A stretch of DNA of 59,891 nt from contig NZ_JALXPE010000020.1 in assembly GCF_025143365.1 (NCBI RefSeq), forward strand, positions 1 to 59,891, given 5' to 3'. The notes beneath the pieces were generated by a model. That model was not told where the DNA came from. It was given only the letters and a program-made list of their open reading frames with translations, and did not search any database. This DNA comes from Microbacterium sp. p3-SID336. GTDB lineage: Bacteria; Actinomycetota; Actinomycetes; Actinomycetales; Microbacteriaceae. Below are positions 16,546 to 24,785 of this stretch, one piece after another (the first letter of the stretch is position 1; each line of letters begins with the position of its first letter). A program made the translations under genes and the position numbers.

Positions 16546-17040
16546 TCAGGCGTCGAAGCTCAGGCTGAGCTTCCGCAGCAGGGCGGCCAGCCGCTCCCGG
16601 TCGGCGCGGGAGAGCGCGCGCAGCAGCTCGGCCTCCGCGTCCACCAGGCGGGTGATCGCGGCGTCCACGCGCATGCGCCCGTCGTCGGTCAGGGTCACCA
16701 GTACGCTCCGCCCGTCGCCCGGATCCGCCTCCCTGCGCACGAAGCGCCGGCCCACGAGCCGATCGATCCGGTTGGTCATGGTCCCGCTCGACACGAGGGT
16801 CTGCTGCAGCAGCTGCTTCGGCGACAGCTGGAACGGCGTGCCGGCGCGGCGCAGCGCCGACAGCACGTCCCACTCCCACGGCTCGAGGTCGCTGCGGCGG
16901 AACACCTCTCGGCGGGCGCGGTCGAGGTGGCGCGAGAGGCGGTCCATGCGCGACAGCACCTCGAGGGGGGAGAAGTCGAGGTCGGGACGCTGTGTGTTCC
17001 ACGCGCCGACGATCCGGTCGACCTCATCCACCTCGCTCAT
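16546..17040 (-). CDS. MarR-family transcriptional regulator
   Basis: 164 aa. Winged-helix core: QQTLVSSGTMTNRIDRL is the recognition helix, followed by the wing READPGDGRSVLVTLT. The N-terminal WEWDVLSALRR is the usual MarR dimer/DNA-binding transition. The ATG overlaps the upstream GNAT stop (ATGA), and a GATAAT hexamer also lies six bases before the ATG inside the GNAT gene end, so both coupled and independent leaderless expression are possible. The ligand and targets are unknown. Confidence 0.92.
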   Translation of the reverse strand: MSEVDEVDRIVGAWNTQRPDLDFSPLEVLSRMDRLSRHLDRARREVFRRSDLEPWEWDVLSALRRAGTPFQLSPKQLLQQTLVSSGTMTNRIDRLVGRRFVRREADPGDGRSVLVTLTDDGRMRVDAAITRLVDAEAELLRALSRADRERLAALLRKLSLSFDA

Positions 17041-17549
17041 CCGTTCATTATCGCGTGCGACGGCTCCGGTGCGGCGGAGCTGTATGGCAGCTCCAGGGTC
17101 AGGAACGCACTGTGCGGATCGGGCAGGTAGCGGCCGAACGCCTCGCACTCCCGGAAGCCTGCGGCGGCGTAGAGTGTGCGCGCGGGCAGGAAGAACTCGT
17201 CGCGACCCGTCTCCAGCGACACCCTGGTGACGCCGCGTGCCACGGCGTCGTCGAGCAGGAAGCGGACCAGCGTGCGGCCGAGACCGCGCCCGCGCATGGA
17301 CGGGTCGATGCGCATCGACTTCAGCTCCTCGTGCTGCGGCTCCACGACGACCAGGGCCCCGGTTGCCACGATGCGGCCGTCGACAGTGCCGGCGAAGAGG
17401 CGCGCACCGGCCCTGAGCAGTCCGTCGAGCGGCAGGGCGTGCTGGCTCTCCGGCGGCGCGGTGCCCACCATCTCCGCGTGATGGGCGGCGATGAAGGCCT
17501 CGAGCTCGGGCGTGGCGGCGTGGACCCTGTCGATCGCGATGGCACTCAT
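17037..17549 (-). CDS. GNAT-family N-acetyltransferase
   Basis: 170 aa from the ATG at 17549 (GGGAAG upstream). The acetyl-CoA loop is RGRGLGRTLVRFL (~96-108), and LYAAAGFRECEAFG is the conserved motif B region. The substrate is unknown. The frame continues far upstream through the tRNA gene, which is a shadow. Its stop overlaps the marR start, making a two-gene unit. Confidence 0.9.
   Translation of the reverse strand: MSAIAIDRVHAATPELEAFIAAHHAEMVGTAPPESQHALPLDGLLRAGARLFAGTVDGRIVATGALVVVEPQHEELKSMRIDPSMRGRGLGRTLVRFLLDDAVARGVTRVSLETGRDEFFLPARTLYAAAGFRECEAFGRYLPDPHSAFLTLELPYSSAAPEPSHAIMNG
17047..17052 (-). promoter_or_regulatory. -10 hexamer GATAAT for marR (leaderless, inside the GNAT gene)
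   Basis: Read on the minus strand, GATAAT is followed by six bases and then the marR ATG. It lies within the last codons of the GNAT gene. Confidence 0.5.
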
Positions 17550-17684
17550 GGCATCAGCTTCCCAGACCCGTGTTTCGTGCGGATGACACCGCGCCCGCCC
17601 GCGGGGGCGGCGGCGCGCACGCACACCGGAACACGAGCGGGGGCATGGCAGACTTGTCGGGCGGCGCCCACGCGGGTGCCGCGG

Positions 17685-17756
17685 TCCGCCGTGGTGTAAT
17701 GGCAGCACGACAGCCTTTGGAGCTGTGAGGTCTAGGTTCGAGTCCTGGCGGCGGAG
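17685..17756 (+). tRNA. tRNA-Gln (anticodon TTG)
   Basis: Acceptor halves TCCGCCG (17685-17691) and CGGCGGA (17749-17755) pair perfectly; discriminator G is at 17756. The anticodon stem ACAGC/GCTGT encloses the loop CTTTGGA, so the anticodon is TTG. The T arm is CTAGG-TTCGAGT-CCTGG. The 3' CCA is not encoded. The glmU start codon begins two bases after the discriminator position. Confidence 0.96.
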
Positions 17757-17757
17757 C

Positions 17758-19188
17758 ATGACTGGGAACAATCTCGCCATCATCGTCCTCGCCGCCGGCC
17801 AGGGCACCCGCATGAAGTCGCGCCTGCCGAAGGTGCTGCACCCGATCGGCGGGCGACCGCTCGTCGGGCACGTGCTCACCACGGCCACGCGGCTGCAGGC
17901 CGCCCACATCGAGGTGGTCGTGCGCCACGAGCGCGACCAGGTGGTGTCCGCGCTGACCGCCGACTACCCCGACGCCGTGTTCGTCGATCAGGACGACGTC
18001 CCCGGCACCGGGCGGGCCGTTCAGGTCGCGGTCGACGCGCTGCCCGAGGACTTCGACGGCGACGTGCTCGTGCTCTCGGGTGACTGCCCGCTCGCCGACG
18101 TGGACACGCTCTCCGCCTTCCTCGCCGAGCACCGGGCGTCCGGGGCCGCCGCCACGCTGATGACCGCTCTGGTGGACGATCCCACGGGCTACGGCCGCGT
18201 GATCCGCGACGCCGACGGCGACGTCGACCGCATCGTCGAGCAGAAGGATGCGAACGACGACGAGGCCGCGGTGCGCGAGATCAACGCCGGCATGTACGTG
18301 TTCCGCGCCTCCACGCTGCGCAGGTACCTGCCCCAGGTGGGCGTCGACAACGCGCAGGGCGAGATGTACCTGACCGACGTGCCCGGCCTGCTCCGTCGCG
18401 ACGGCGACCGGGTCGCGGCCTCTGTCGTCGCCGACGTCGAGGTCACCTTCGGCGTCAACGACCGCGCCCAGCTCGCCGAGGTGGGTCGTCGGCTGAACGC
18501 TCGCATCGTGCGCCGCTGGCAGCTGGAGGGCGTCACGATCATCGACCCGGCGACCACGTGGATCGACGACGACGCGACGCTCGCTCCCGACGTCACGATC
18601 CTGCCGAACACCCAGATCCTGCGCGCGACCACGATCGCCGCCGGTGCCACCGTGGGCCCGGACACCACGCTCGTGGACTGCGAGGTGGGTGAGGACGCCG
18701 TGGTGCGGCGCACCGATGCGACCCTCGCGGTGATCGGCGCCAGGGCGACCGTGGGCCCGTTCTCCTTCCTGCGCGCGGGCACGGTCCTGGGCGCGGGCGG
18801 CAAGATCGGCGCGTACGTCGAGACGAAGAACGCCGAGATCGGCGAGGGCAGCAAGGTGCCGCACCTGTCGTACGTCGGCGATGCCACGATCGGCCGCGGC
18901 GTGAACCTCGGCGCCAGCACCATCACGGCCAACTACGACGACGTCCACAAGCACCGCACCGAGATCGGGGATGAGGTGCACACCGGCTCGCACACGGTCC
19001 TCGTCGCGCCCGTTAGGCTTGGTGCTGGTGCGAAGACCGGTGCCGGCGCCGTCGTCCGCAAGGACGTCCCCGCCGGTGCTCTGGCCATGAGCGTGGCCCC
19101 CCAGCGCAACGTCGAGGGGTGGGTCGAGAAGAACAGAGCAGGGACGGGAGCGGCGGATGCCGCTGCCCGGGAGAATTCGGCGGAATAG
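17758..19188 (+). CDS. glmU: Bifunctional GlmU (glucosamine-1-P acetyltransferase / UDP-GlcNAc pyrophosphorylase)
   Basis: 476 aa. It makes UDP-GlcNAc for peptidoglycan. The N-terminal uridylyltransferase domain opens with LAAGQGTRMKS, and DVPGTGRAV plus the later NAGMYVF segment are conserved. The C-terminal half is a left-handed beta-helix with hexapeptide repeats and the acetyltransferase motif around GASTITANYDD. The ATG at 17758 is only one base beyond tRNA-Gln, so its upstream bases belong to the tRNA. An ATG further upstream (17725) would lie inside the tRNA and is rejected. prs follows after seven bases. Confidence 0.96.
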   Translation: MTGNNLAIIVLAAGQGTRMKSRLPKVLHPIGGRPLVGHVLTTATRLQAAHIEVVVRHERDQVVSALTADYPDAVFVDQDDVPGTGRAVQVAVDALPEDFDGDVLVLSGDCPLADVDTLSAFLAEHRASGAAATLMTALVDDPTGYGRVIRDADGDVDRIVEQKDANDDEAAVREINAGMYVFRASTLRRYLPQVGVDNAQGEMYLTDVPGLLRRDGDRVAASVVADVEVTFGVNDRAQLAEVGRRLNARIVRRWQLEGVTIIDPATTWIDDDATLAPDVTILPNTQILRATTIAAGATVGPDTTLVDCEVGEDAVVRRTDATLAVIGARATVGPFSFLRAGTVLGAGGKIGAYVETKNAEIGEGSKVPHLSYVGDATIGRGVNLGASTITANYDDVHKHRTEIGDEVHTGSHTVLVAPVRLGAGAKTGAGAVVRKDVPAGALAMSVAPQRNVEGWVEKNRAGTGAADAAARENSAE

Positions 19189-19195
19189 GCGGAGC

Positions 19196-20230
19196 ATGGC
19201 GCGGAAGAAGAAGACGGTCGACCTGGATCGCGACAACGGGGTGGCCCCCGGGATCATCGCGAAGACCAAGAAGCGCCTCGTCGTCGCGGGCGGCCGTTCG
19301 CATCCCGAACTCACCGCCGCCGTCGCCGCCTCCCTCGGCACCGAGATCGCCCCCGTCGAGCACCGAACCTTCGCGTCCGGCGAGATCTACGCGCGTTTCG
19401 AGGTCTCCATCCGCGGCGTCGATCTCTTCCTCGTGCAGACCTTCGGCGAGCCGGTCAACGAGTGGCTCATGGAGACGCTCATCATGATCGACGCGGCCAA
19501 GCGCGCCTCGGCCAAGCGCATCACCGTGGTCGCACCGTACTATCCGTATTCGCGTCAGGACAAGAAGGGCCGCGGCCGTGAGCCGATCAGCGCCCGGCTC
19601 GTCGCCGATCTGCTGAAGACCGCCGGCGCCGACCGTGTGATGAGCGTCGACCTGCACGCGGCCCAGATCCAGGGCTTCTTCGACGGCCCCGTCGACCACC
19701 TGTTCGCGAAGCCCGTGCTGCTGGAGCACTTCCAGAGCACGCTGAGCGCTGAGGACCGCGAGATCCTCACCGTGGTCTCGCCCGACATGGGCCGCGTGCG
19801 CGTGGCCGACACCTGGTCGGACAGCCTCGGCGCGCCGCTCGCGATCATCCACAAGCGCCGCGACCCCAAGGTCGCCAACCAGGTCTCGGTGCACGAGATC
19901 GTCGGCACGGTCGAGGGGCGCACGTGCCTCCTGGTGGACGACATGATCGACACCGGCGGCACGATCGTGAAGGCGGCGCAGGCGCTCAAGGCCAACGGTG
20001 CGCACCGCGTGATCGTGGCGGCCACGCATGCGATCTTCAGCGACCCGGCGTCGGAGCGCCTGCAGGACGCGGCCATCGACGAGGTCGTGGTCACGGACAC
20101 CATCCCGCTCAGCGAGTCGCGCCGGTGGGACAAGCTCACGATCCTCCCGATCGCGCCGCTGCTGGCCCGCGCGATCCACGAGGTGTTCGAGGACGGCTCC
20201 GTCACCAGCATGTTCGGCGGCGACGCCTGA
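19196..20230 (+). CDS. prs: Ribose-phosphate pyrophosphokinase
   Basis: 344 aa. It makes PRPP from ribose-5-phosphate and ATP, supplying purine, pyrimidine, His and Trp synthesis. Conserved parts: APYYPYSRQDKK (ATP loop), VDLHAAQIQGFF, and the PRPP loop LLVDDMIDTGGT. The chosen ATG is 19196, with GGAG nearby. An in-frame ATG at 19157 would overlap glmU and adds 13 basic residues; the family core begins after position 30. The ~20-residue N-terminal extension (ARKKKTVDLDRDNG) is seen in actinobacterial forms. Confidence 0.94.
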   Translation: MARKKKTVDLDRDNGVAPGIIAKTKKRLVVAGGRSHPELTAAVAASLGTEIAPVEHRTFASGEIYARFEVSIRGVDLFLVQTFGEPVNEWLMETLIMIDAAKRASAKRITVVAPYYPYSRQDKKGRGREPISARLVADLLKTAGADRVMSVDLHAAQIQGFFDGPVDHLFAKPVLLEHFQSTLSAEDREILTVVSPDMGRVRVADTWSDSLGAPLAIIHKRRDPKVANQVSVHEIVGTVEGRTCLLVDDMIDTGGTIVKAAQALKANGAHRVIVAATHAIFSDPASERLQDAAIDEVVVTDTIPLSESRRWDKLTILPIAPLLARAIHEVFEDGSVTSMFGGDA

Positions 20231-20311
20231 CGCATCGCCGCGGCACAGCCGGCGCATAGCCGGGATGCCTAGCGTCGGAGCAACGACCGACGCCGACCAC
20301 GGAGGCCCCCC

Positions 20312-20785
20312 ATGATCCGCACGACCGTCCCGACCCCCGTCCGCACCGGCTCCGCTCTGCTCGGGGTCGCGAGCCTCGTGCTCCTCGCCGGCTGCGCGTC
20401 CTCCGGCGGCACCGGCGGCGCCGAGGGAGGCGAGACCACCGGCTCCGGGTCGGCCACGTCGCAGTCGAGCGGCGGCGACGCGGCAGGCTCCTACGAGGAC
20501 GGCACCTACACGGCCGAGGGCTCGTACCAGACGCCCGAGACGGTGGAGCAGATCTCGGTCACGCTCACTCTCGCCGACGGCGTGGTGACCGAGGTGGAGG
20601 TCACCGGTGACCCGCAGGCCCCGGAGACCGAGCGCTACCAGGGGCAGTTCATCGACGGCATCGACGACGAGGTCGTGGGCAAGCCGATCGATGAGCTGAA
20701 CGTGAGCCGCGTGGCGGGCTCGTCGCTCACCAGCGGCGGCTTCAACGACGCGGTCGAGTCCATCAAGGAGCAGGCCGCGTCCTAG
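20312..20785 (+). CDS. FMN-binding-domain lipoprotein
   Basis: 157 aa. Signal peptide with lipobox LAGC (Cys28), a ~35-residue Gly/Ser linker, then an FMN_bind domain. The C-terminal AGSSLTS (135-141) aligns with the SGATxTS flavinylation motif of NqrC/RnfG-type proteins; the acceptor would be Ser138 rather than Thr. It is anchored outside the membrane as a one-electron carrier. GGAGG precedes the ATG. It is directly followed by apbE and the RnfD-like fusion, its presumed modifier and partner. Confidence 0.88.
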   Translation: MIRTTVPTPVRTGSALLGVASLVLLAGCASSGGTGGAEGGETTGSGSATSQSSGGDAAGSYEDGTYTAEGSYQTPETVEQISVTLTLADGVVTEVEVTGDPQAPETERYQGQFIDGIDDEVVGKPIDELNVSRVAGSSLTSGGFNDAVESIKEQAAS

Positions 20786-20800
20786 GGGCGGAGCCTCGTC

Positions 20801-21697
20801 ATGGCGGGATGGCGGTTCGAGGCGATCGGGACGCACTGGGAGATCCAGACCAGTGCGCCGCTCACCGACGCGCTGCGGGCCGCGGTCGCCGCGGAGATCG
20901 AGCGGTTCGACCGCGAGTGGTCGCGATTCCGCACGGATTCGGACGTGACGCGCCTGGCGCGCACGGGCGGCGCGCTGGAGTCGCCCGACGCGGGCGCGAT
21001 GCTCGACGCGTATCGGGAACTCGGCGCCGCGACGGGCGGCGCGGTCAACCCGCTCGTGGGGGAGAGCCTCGTCGCTCTCGGCTATGACGCGGACTACACG
21101 CTGAGACCCGCCGCGCCCGCACCCGCTCCCTCCGCCTGGACCGACCAGGTCGCGTGGACCGCCTCCGAGGTCGTGCTGAGCGCGCCGGCACTGCTGGACA
21201 TCGGCGCCCTCGGCAAGGGTCGACTGGTCGACCGCGTGCTCCACGTGCTCGCGGAACTCCCCGGTGATGTCGTGGTCGATGCGGGCGGCGACATCCGCGT
21301 CCGCGGATCGAGCGTGCGCATCGGCCTGGAGCACCCGTACGACGCGACCAGGGCCATCGGGGTCGTCGAGCTGCGTGACGGCGCACTGTGTGCCTCGGCG
21401 GTGAATCGCAGAGCCTGGGGCGAGGGGCTGCACCACGTGCTCGACGCCCGGACGGGACTGCCGGTGCGCAGCTGGGCCGCGACCTGGGCGCTGGCTCCGG
21501 AGGCGATGACGGCCGATGCCGTCGCGACCGCCCTGTTCTTCGACGGCGGTCCGGTGCTCGCGGAGACCTGGGGCGTCGAGTGGGTGCGCATGAGCTCCGA
21601 CGGCCGGGTGCAGCGCTCGCCGGGGTGCCCGGCCGAGCTGTTCGTCGCGAGTCCGTCGGCCCCGCGGCCACGGAGCAGGGGAGAGTGGACACCGTGA
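20801..21697 (+). CDS. apbE: FAD:protein FMN transferase (ApbE)
   Basis: 298 aa. It transfers FMN from FAD to Thr/Ser in FMN-binding proteins, here most likely the lipoprotein encoded 15 bp upstream. Conserved segments: DIGALGKGRLVDRV (~132-145), VDAGGDIRVRG, and the metal/active-site region MTADAVATALFF near the C-terminus. No clear signal peptide is visible at the N-terminus (MAGWRFEAIGTHWEIQ), so where it acts is uncertain. GGAG lies upstream. The stop overlaps the next start as GTGA. Confidence 0.93.
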   Translation: MAGWRFEAIGTHWEIQTSAPLTDALRAAVAAEIERFDREWSRFRTDSDVTRLARTGGALESPDAGAMLDAYRELGAATGGAVNPLVGESLVALGYDADYTLRPAAPAPAPSAWTDQVAWTASEVVLSAPALLDIGALGKGRLVDRVLHVLAELPGDVVVDAGGDIRVRGSSVRIGLEHPYDATRAIGVVELRDGALCASAVNRRAWGEGLHHVLDARTGLPVRSWAATWALAPEAMTADAVATALFFDGGPVLAETWGVEWVRMSSDGRVQRSPGCPAELFVASPSAPRPRSRGEWTP

Positions 21698-23268
21698 TCA
21701 CCGCATTCGCCGCCGCCCGACAGAGGGTCCTCGCCGTGCTGGGCTCGCTGTCGATGTACCGTCTCGTGCTGTTCGCGCTCGCCGCGCTGGCGCTCATCGC
21801 CCTCGTGCTCTCGCTGCTCGGGCTGCTCGTGTCGCCGACGCCGGTCGAGCTCGTCGTCTCGTTCGTCGTGCTGGCGGTCGTCATCTCGGCCGTCGACGCC
21901 GTCGCGCAGCGGATCCTCCGGCTGCCGTGGCGTATCGAGTCGTCTCTGGTGACGGCGCTGATCCTGCTGTTCGTGCTGCGGCCAGGGGTGGAGCCATCCG
22001 CGCTCCTGGGTCTCGCGATCGCCGGCGCGGTGGCCAGCGTGTCGAAGTACGTCATCGCCTGGCGCGGACGCCACATCCTGAACCCGGCTGCGTTCGGGGC
22101 GGCGGTCGTGTCGATCCTGGGGGCGTTCGGCGCCTTCGCCTGGCTCGGCACGTCGTCGTCGTGGTGGGTGGGGACGCCGGTCCTCGCCCTCCCGGTGGCG
22201 GTGCTGGGGCTGGCGGTGCTGTGGCGCACCGAGAAGGTCCGCGTGGTGCTCGTGTTCCTCGTGATCGCGGTGGCCGCCTCGGTCGTGCGGCAGGCGGTGC
22301 AGGCCGCGCAGTTCGACATCGGGTTCGACGTGCTGACCGCCCTGCAGCTCGCGGTGCTGCAGTCGCCGTTCCTCTTCCTCGGCGCCTTCATGCTGTCCGA
22401 GCCGCTCACGCTGCCGCCGCGCCGTCGTCAGCAGTACGCGGTCGCCGCGCTCGTCGGCCTGCTCGCGGGCTGGCCGCTCTCGGTGGCGGGCCTGTTCACG
22501 CTCGGGCAGGAGCGGGCACTGCTGATCGGCAACCTGCTCGCCTTCGCGTTCGCCCTGCGCGGCTCCGTGCGGCTCGTGCTGGAGCGGCGTGCGTTCGTCA
22601 CCCCGACCGCGCAGGAGCTGACGTTCCGCGCGAAGGGGCGCGTGCGCTTCCTGGCGGGGCAGTACCTGGAGCTCGACGTGCCGCACCGTCACCCGGATGC
22701 TCGCGGCACGCGGCGCGAGTTCAGCATCGTGTCGGCGCCGGCCGATCTGCCCACGCTGCGCATCGCCTACAAGAACGGCGATCAGAAACAACCGTCCAGC
22801 TACAAGCGGGCTCTTGCGGCGGCCGAGCCGGGCGCGATGTTCGCGGTGACGGGCACGTGGGGCGATTTCGTGCTGCCGCGCGGGGATCAGCCCGTGCTGA
22901 TGGTCGCGGCGGGAATCGGGGTGACGCCGTTCGTGTCGCAGCTGCGGCAGCTGCAGGCCACGGGGGTGCACCGAGACGTGGTGCTCGTCTACGTCGCGTC
23001 CGAGGCCGCCGAGCTCGCCTTCCGCGACGAGCTGGCGGCGACCGGGGTGCGCACCGTGGTGTTCACGCGCGACGAGCCGGCGCACCTTCCTGCGCACTGG
23101 ACGTGGGCACAGGGCGCGCGACTGGACGCGGCGACGCTGGAGCGCGCGGTGCCCGACCTCGCGGCGCGCCACGCCTTCATCTCCGGACCACCGCGCCTGA
23201 TCGCCGACCTCGCGCCTGCGCTGCAACAGGCGCGCAGCCTGACGACGGACGCGTTCGCGGGCTACTGA
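21694..23268 (+). CDS. RnfD/NqrB-like membrane domain fused to a ferredoxin-NADP+ reductase-like domain
   Basis: 524 aa from the GTG at 21694; a GTG at 21685 is possible. Residues ~20-300 contain eight to ten membrane segments resembling RnfD/NqrB, including RHILNPAAFGA, but no SGAT flavinylation motif is visible there. The C-terminal ~220 residues have FNR signatures: RREFSIVSAP (flavin), AAGIGVTPFVSQL and AFISGPPRL (NAD(P)). A single protein could therefore take electrons from cytoplasmic NAD(P)H across the membrane to the flavinylated lipoprotein. Its tail overlaps the convergent kinase gene by 7 bp. Confidence 0.85.
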   Translation: MITAFAAARQRVLAVLGSLSMYRLVLFALAALALIALVLSLLGLLVSPTPVELVVSFVVLAVVISAVDAVAQRILRLPWRIESSLVTALILLFVLRPGVEPSALLGLAIAGAVASVSKYVIAWRGRHILNPAAFGAAVVSILGAFGAFAWLGTSSSWWVGTPVLALPVAVLGLAVLWRTEKVRVVLVFLVIAVAASVVRQAVQAAQFDIGFDVLTALQLAVLQSPFLFLGAFMLSEPLTLPPRRRQQYAVAALVGLLAGWPLSVAGLFTLGQERALLIGNLLAFAFALRGSVRLVLERRAFVTPTAQELTFRAKGRVRFLAGQYLELDVPHRHPDARGTRREFSIVSAPADLPTLRIAYKNGDQKQPSSYKRALAAAEPGAMFAVTGTWGDFVLPRGDQPVLMVAAGIGVTPFVSQLRQLQATGVHRDVVLVYVASEAAELAFRDELAATGVRTVVFTRDEPAHLPAHWTWAQGARLDAATLERAVPDLAARHAFISGPPRLIADLAPALQQARSLTTDAFAGY

Positions 23269-24785
23269 CCCGCGGGATTCGGCGCGAGCGGGATCCGCAC
23301 CGTGAAGGTCGTGTCGCCCGGCTCGCTGGCCACGTCGATGGTGCCGCGATGGCCCTCGACGATGGCCTTCACGATCGCGAGCCCGAGCCCGGTCCCTCCG
23401 GTCTGGCGCGCGCGCGAACTGTCCCCGCGGGCGAAGCGAGCGAACAGCTCCTCGCGGATGGCGGGGTCGATGCCCGGTCCGTCGTCGTGCACGCTGAGCA
23501 CCGCGTGGTCGCCGTCCTGACGCACGCGCAGGGTCACGGTCGTGCCGGCGGGAGTGTGCGACCTGGCGTTGGCGAGCAGGTTCGCGACGACCTGATGCAT
23601 GCGGCCGGCGTCGCCGAGGATCAGCACCGGCTCGTCCGGCACCTCGATGCTCCAGTGATGATCGGGGGCGGTGGGGCGGGCGTCGGACAGGCCCTCGAGG
23701 GCGAGCTGGGTGAGGTCGACCGTGCCGTACACCAGCTCCCGCCCTTCGTCGAGGCGTGCGAGCAGCAGCAGGTCCTCCACGAGCCTCGTCATGCGCAGAG
23801 ACTGCGCCTGGATGCGCTCGAGCGAGGACGTGGTGCCGGCGATGGCCTCCGGGGCCTTGGCGGGATCGGCGGCGGAGTCGGCCTGACGCAGAGCTCGCAG
23901 GGAGAGTTCGGAGTAGCCGCGGATCGAGGCCAGGGGCGTGCGCAGTTCGTGGCTCGCGTCCGCCACGAACTGCCGCATCCGCTCCTCGTTGCGCTGTCGG
24001 GCGGCGAGGGAGGCGTCGACGTGGTCCAGCAGCTTGTTGAGGGCGGCGCCGACGAGCCCCGTCTCGGTCCGCGGGTCGGCTTCCGCGGCCGGCACCCGCT
24101 CCGTGATGCTCACCTCGCCGCGGTCGAGCTGCTGGTTCGCGACCCTGGTGGCCGTGGTGGCTACGGCCCGCAGCGGGCGCAGACTCACCCGGATCGTGAT
24201 GGCGGTGGTCAGAGCGAGCAGGATCAGGCCGCCGCTCGTCGCGAGCACGATCACGGTCAGCAGCTGTGTCAGCTGGTTCTGGATCTCCGCGCGCGGCAGC
24301 CCGGTGACCACGACGACGTCGCGATCGACCGGCACGGCGACGACGCGGTACGAGCCGACGTCGGTGAGGGAGACCGTCGCGCGGGAGCCGTCGTTGAGCG
24401 CGATCAGGATCTCGGCGAGCTGCTGCCCGGTGAGCTTCTGCAGCGTGCCGGTCAGCTCCTCGCCGGAGGCGTTCGTCACGATGACCCCGCTCGTGCCGGT
24501 GATCGGACTGAGCACCGCGAAGAGGAGACCCGCAGAGGGGACGGAGGCGCCGCTCAGCACGTTCTGCGCCGTCGCGGTGGAGGGGTTGTATCCCTCTGCG
24601 CGCTGTGCGAGCTGATGCGCGTAGTTGCTCAGCTTCTGGTCGAGCTGGTCCTCCATCGTCTTGCCCAGCGTGGCGCTGGTGATGACGGCGACGATGACGA
24701 GGATCAGCGACACGAACCCGATCACGGCGGTCATCAGCCGTGTCTGCAGGCTCATGGGCCGCGCCGTCATCGTCGCTGGGCTCAC
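23262..24785 (-). CDS. Sensor histidine kinase (two membrane segments, HAMP)
   Basis: 507 aa. TM1 ~17-40, an extracytoplasmic sensor ~41-171, TM2 ~172-199, HAMP ~200-262. The phospho-acceptor is His279 in ASHELRTPL. The N-box is NLLANARSHTP, and the ATP lid motifs are DDGPGID and GGTGLGLAI. The start is a GTG whose last bases overlap the response-regulator stop (GTGA); an ATG at 24770 is the alternative. Architecture resembles the TrcS/PhoR group. The signal is unknown. Confidence 0.93.
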   Translation of the reverse strand: MSPATMTARPMSLQTRLMTAVIGFVSLILVIVAVITSATLGKTMEDQLDQKLSNYAHQLAQRAEGYNPSTATAQNVLSGASVPSAGLLFAVLSPITGTSGVIVTNASGEELTGTLQKLTGQQLAEILIALNDGSRATVSLTDVGSYRVVAVPVDRDVVVVTGLPRAEIQNQLTQLLTVIVLATSGGLILLALTTAITIRVSLRPLRAVATTATRVANQQLDRGEVSITERVPAAEADPRTETGLVGAALNKLLDHVDASLAARQRNEERMRQFVADASHELRTPLASIRGYSELSLRALRQADSAADPAKAPEAIAGTTSSLERIQAQSLRMTRLVEDLLLLARLDEGRELVYGTVDLTQLALEGLSDARPTAPDHHWSIEVPDEPVLILGDAGRMHQVVANLLANARSHTPAGTTVTLRVRQDGDHAVLSVHDDGPGIDPAIREELFARFARGDSSRARQTGGTGLGLAIVKAIVEGHRGTIDVASEPGDTTFTVRIPLAPNPAGQ

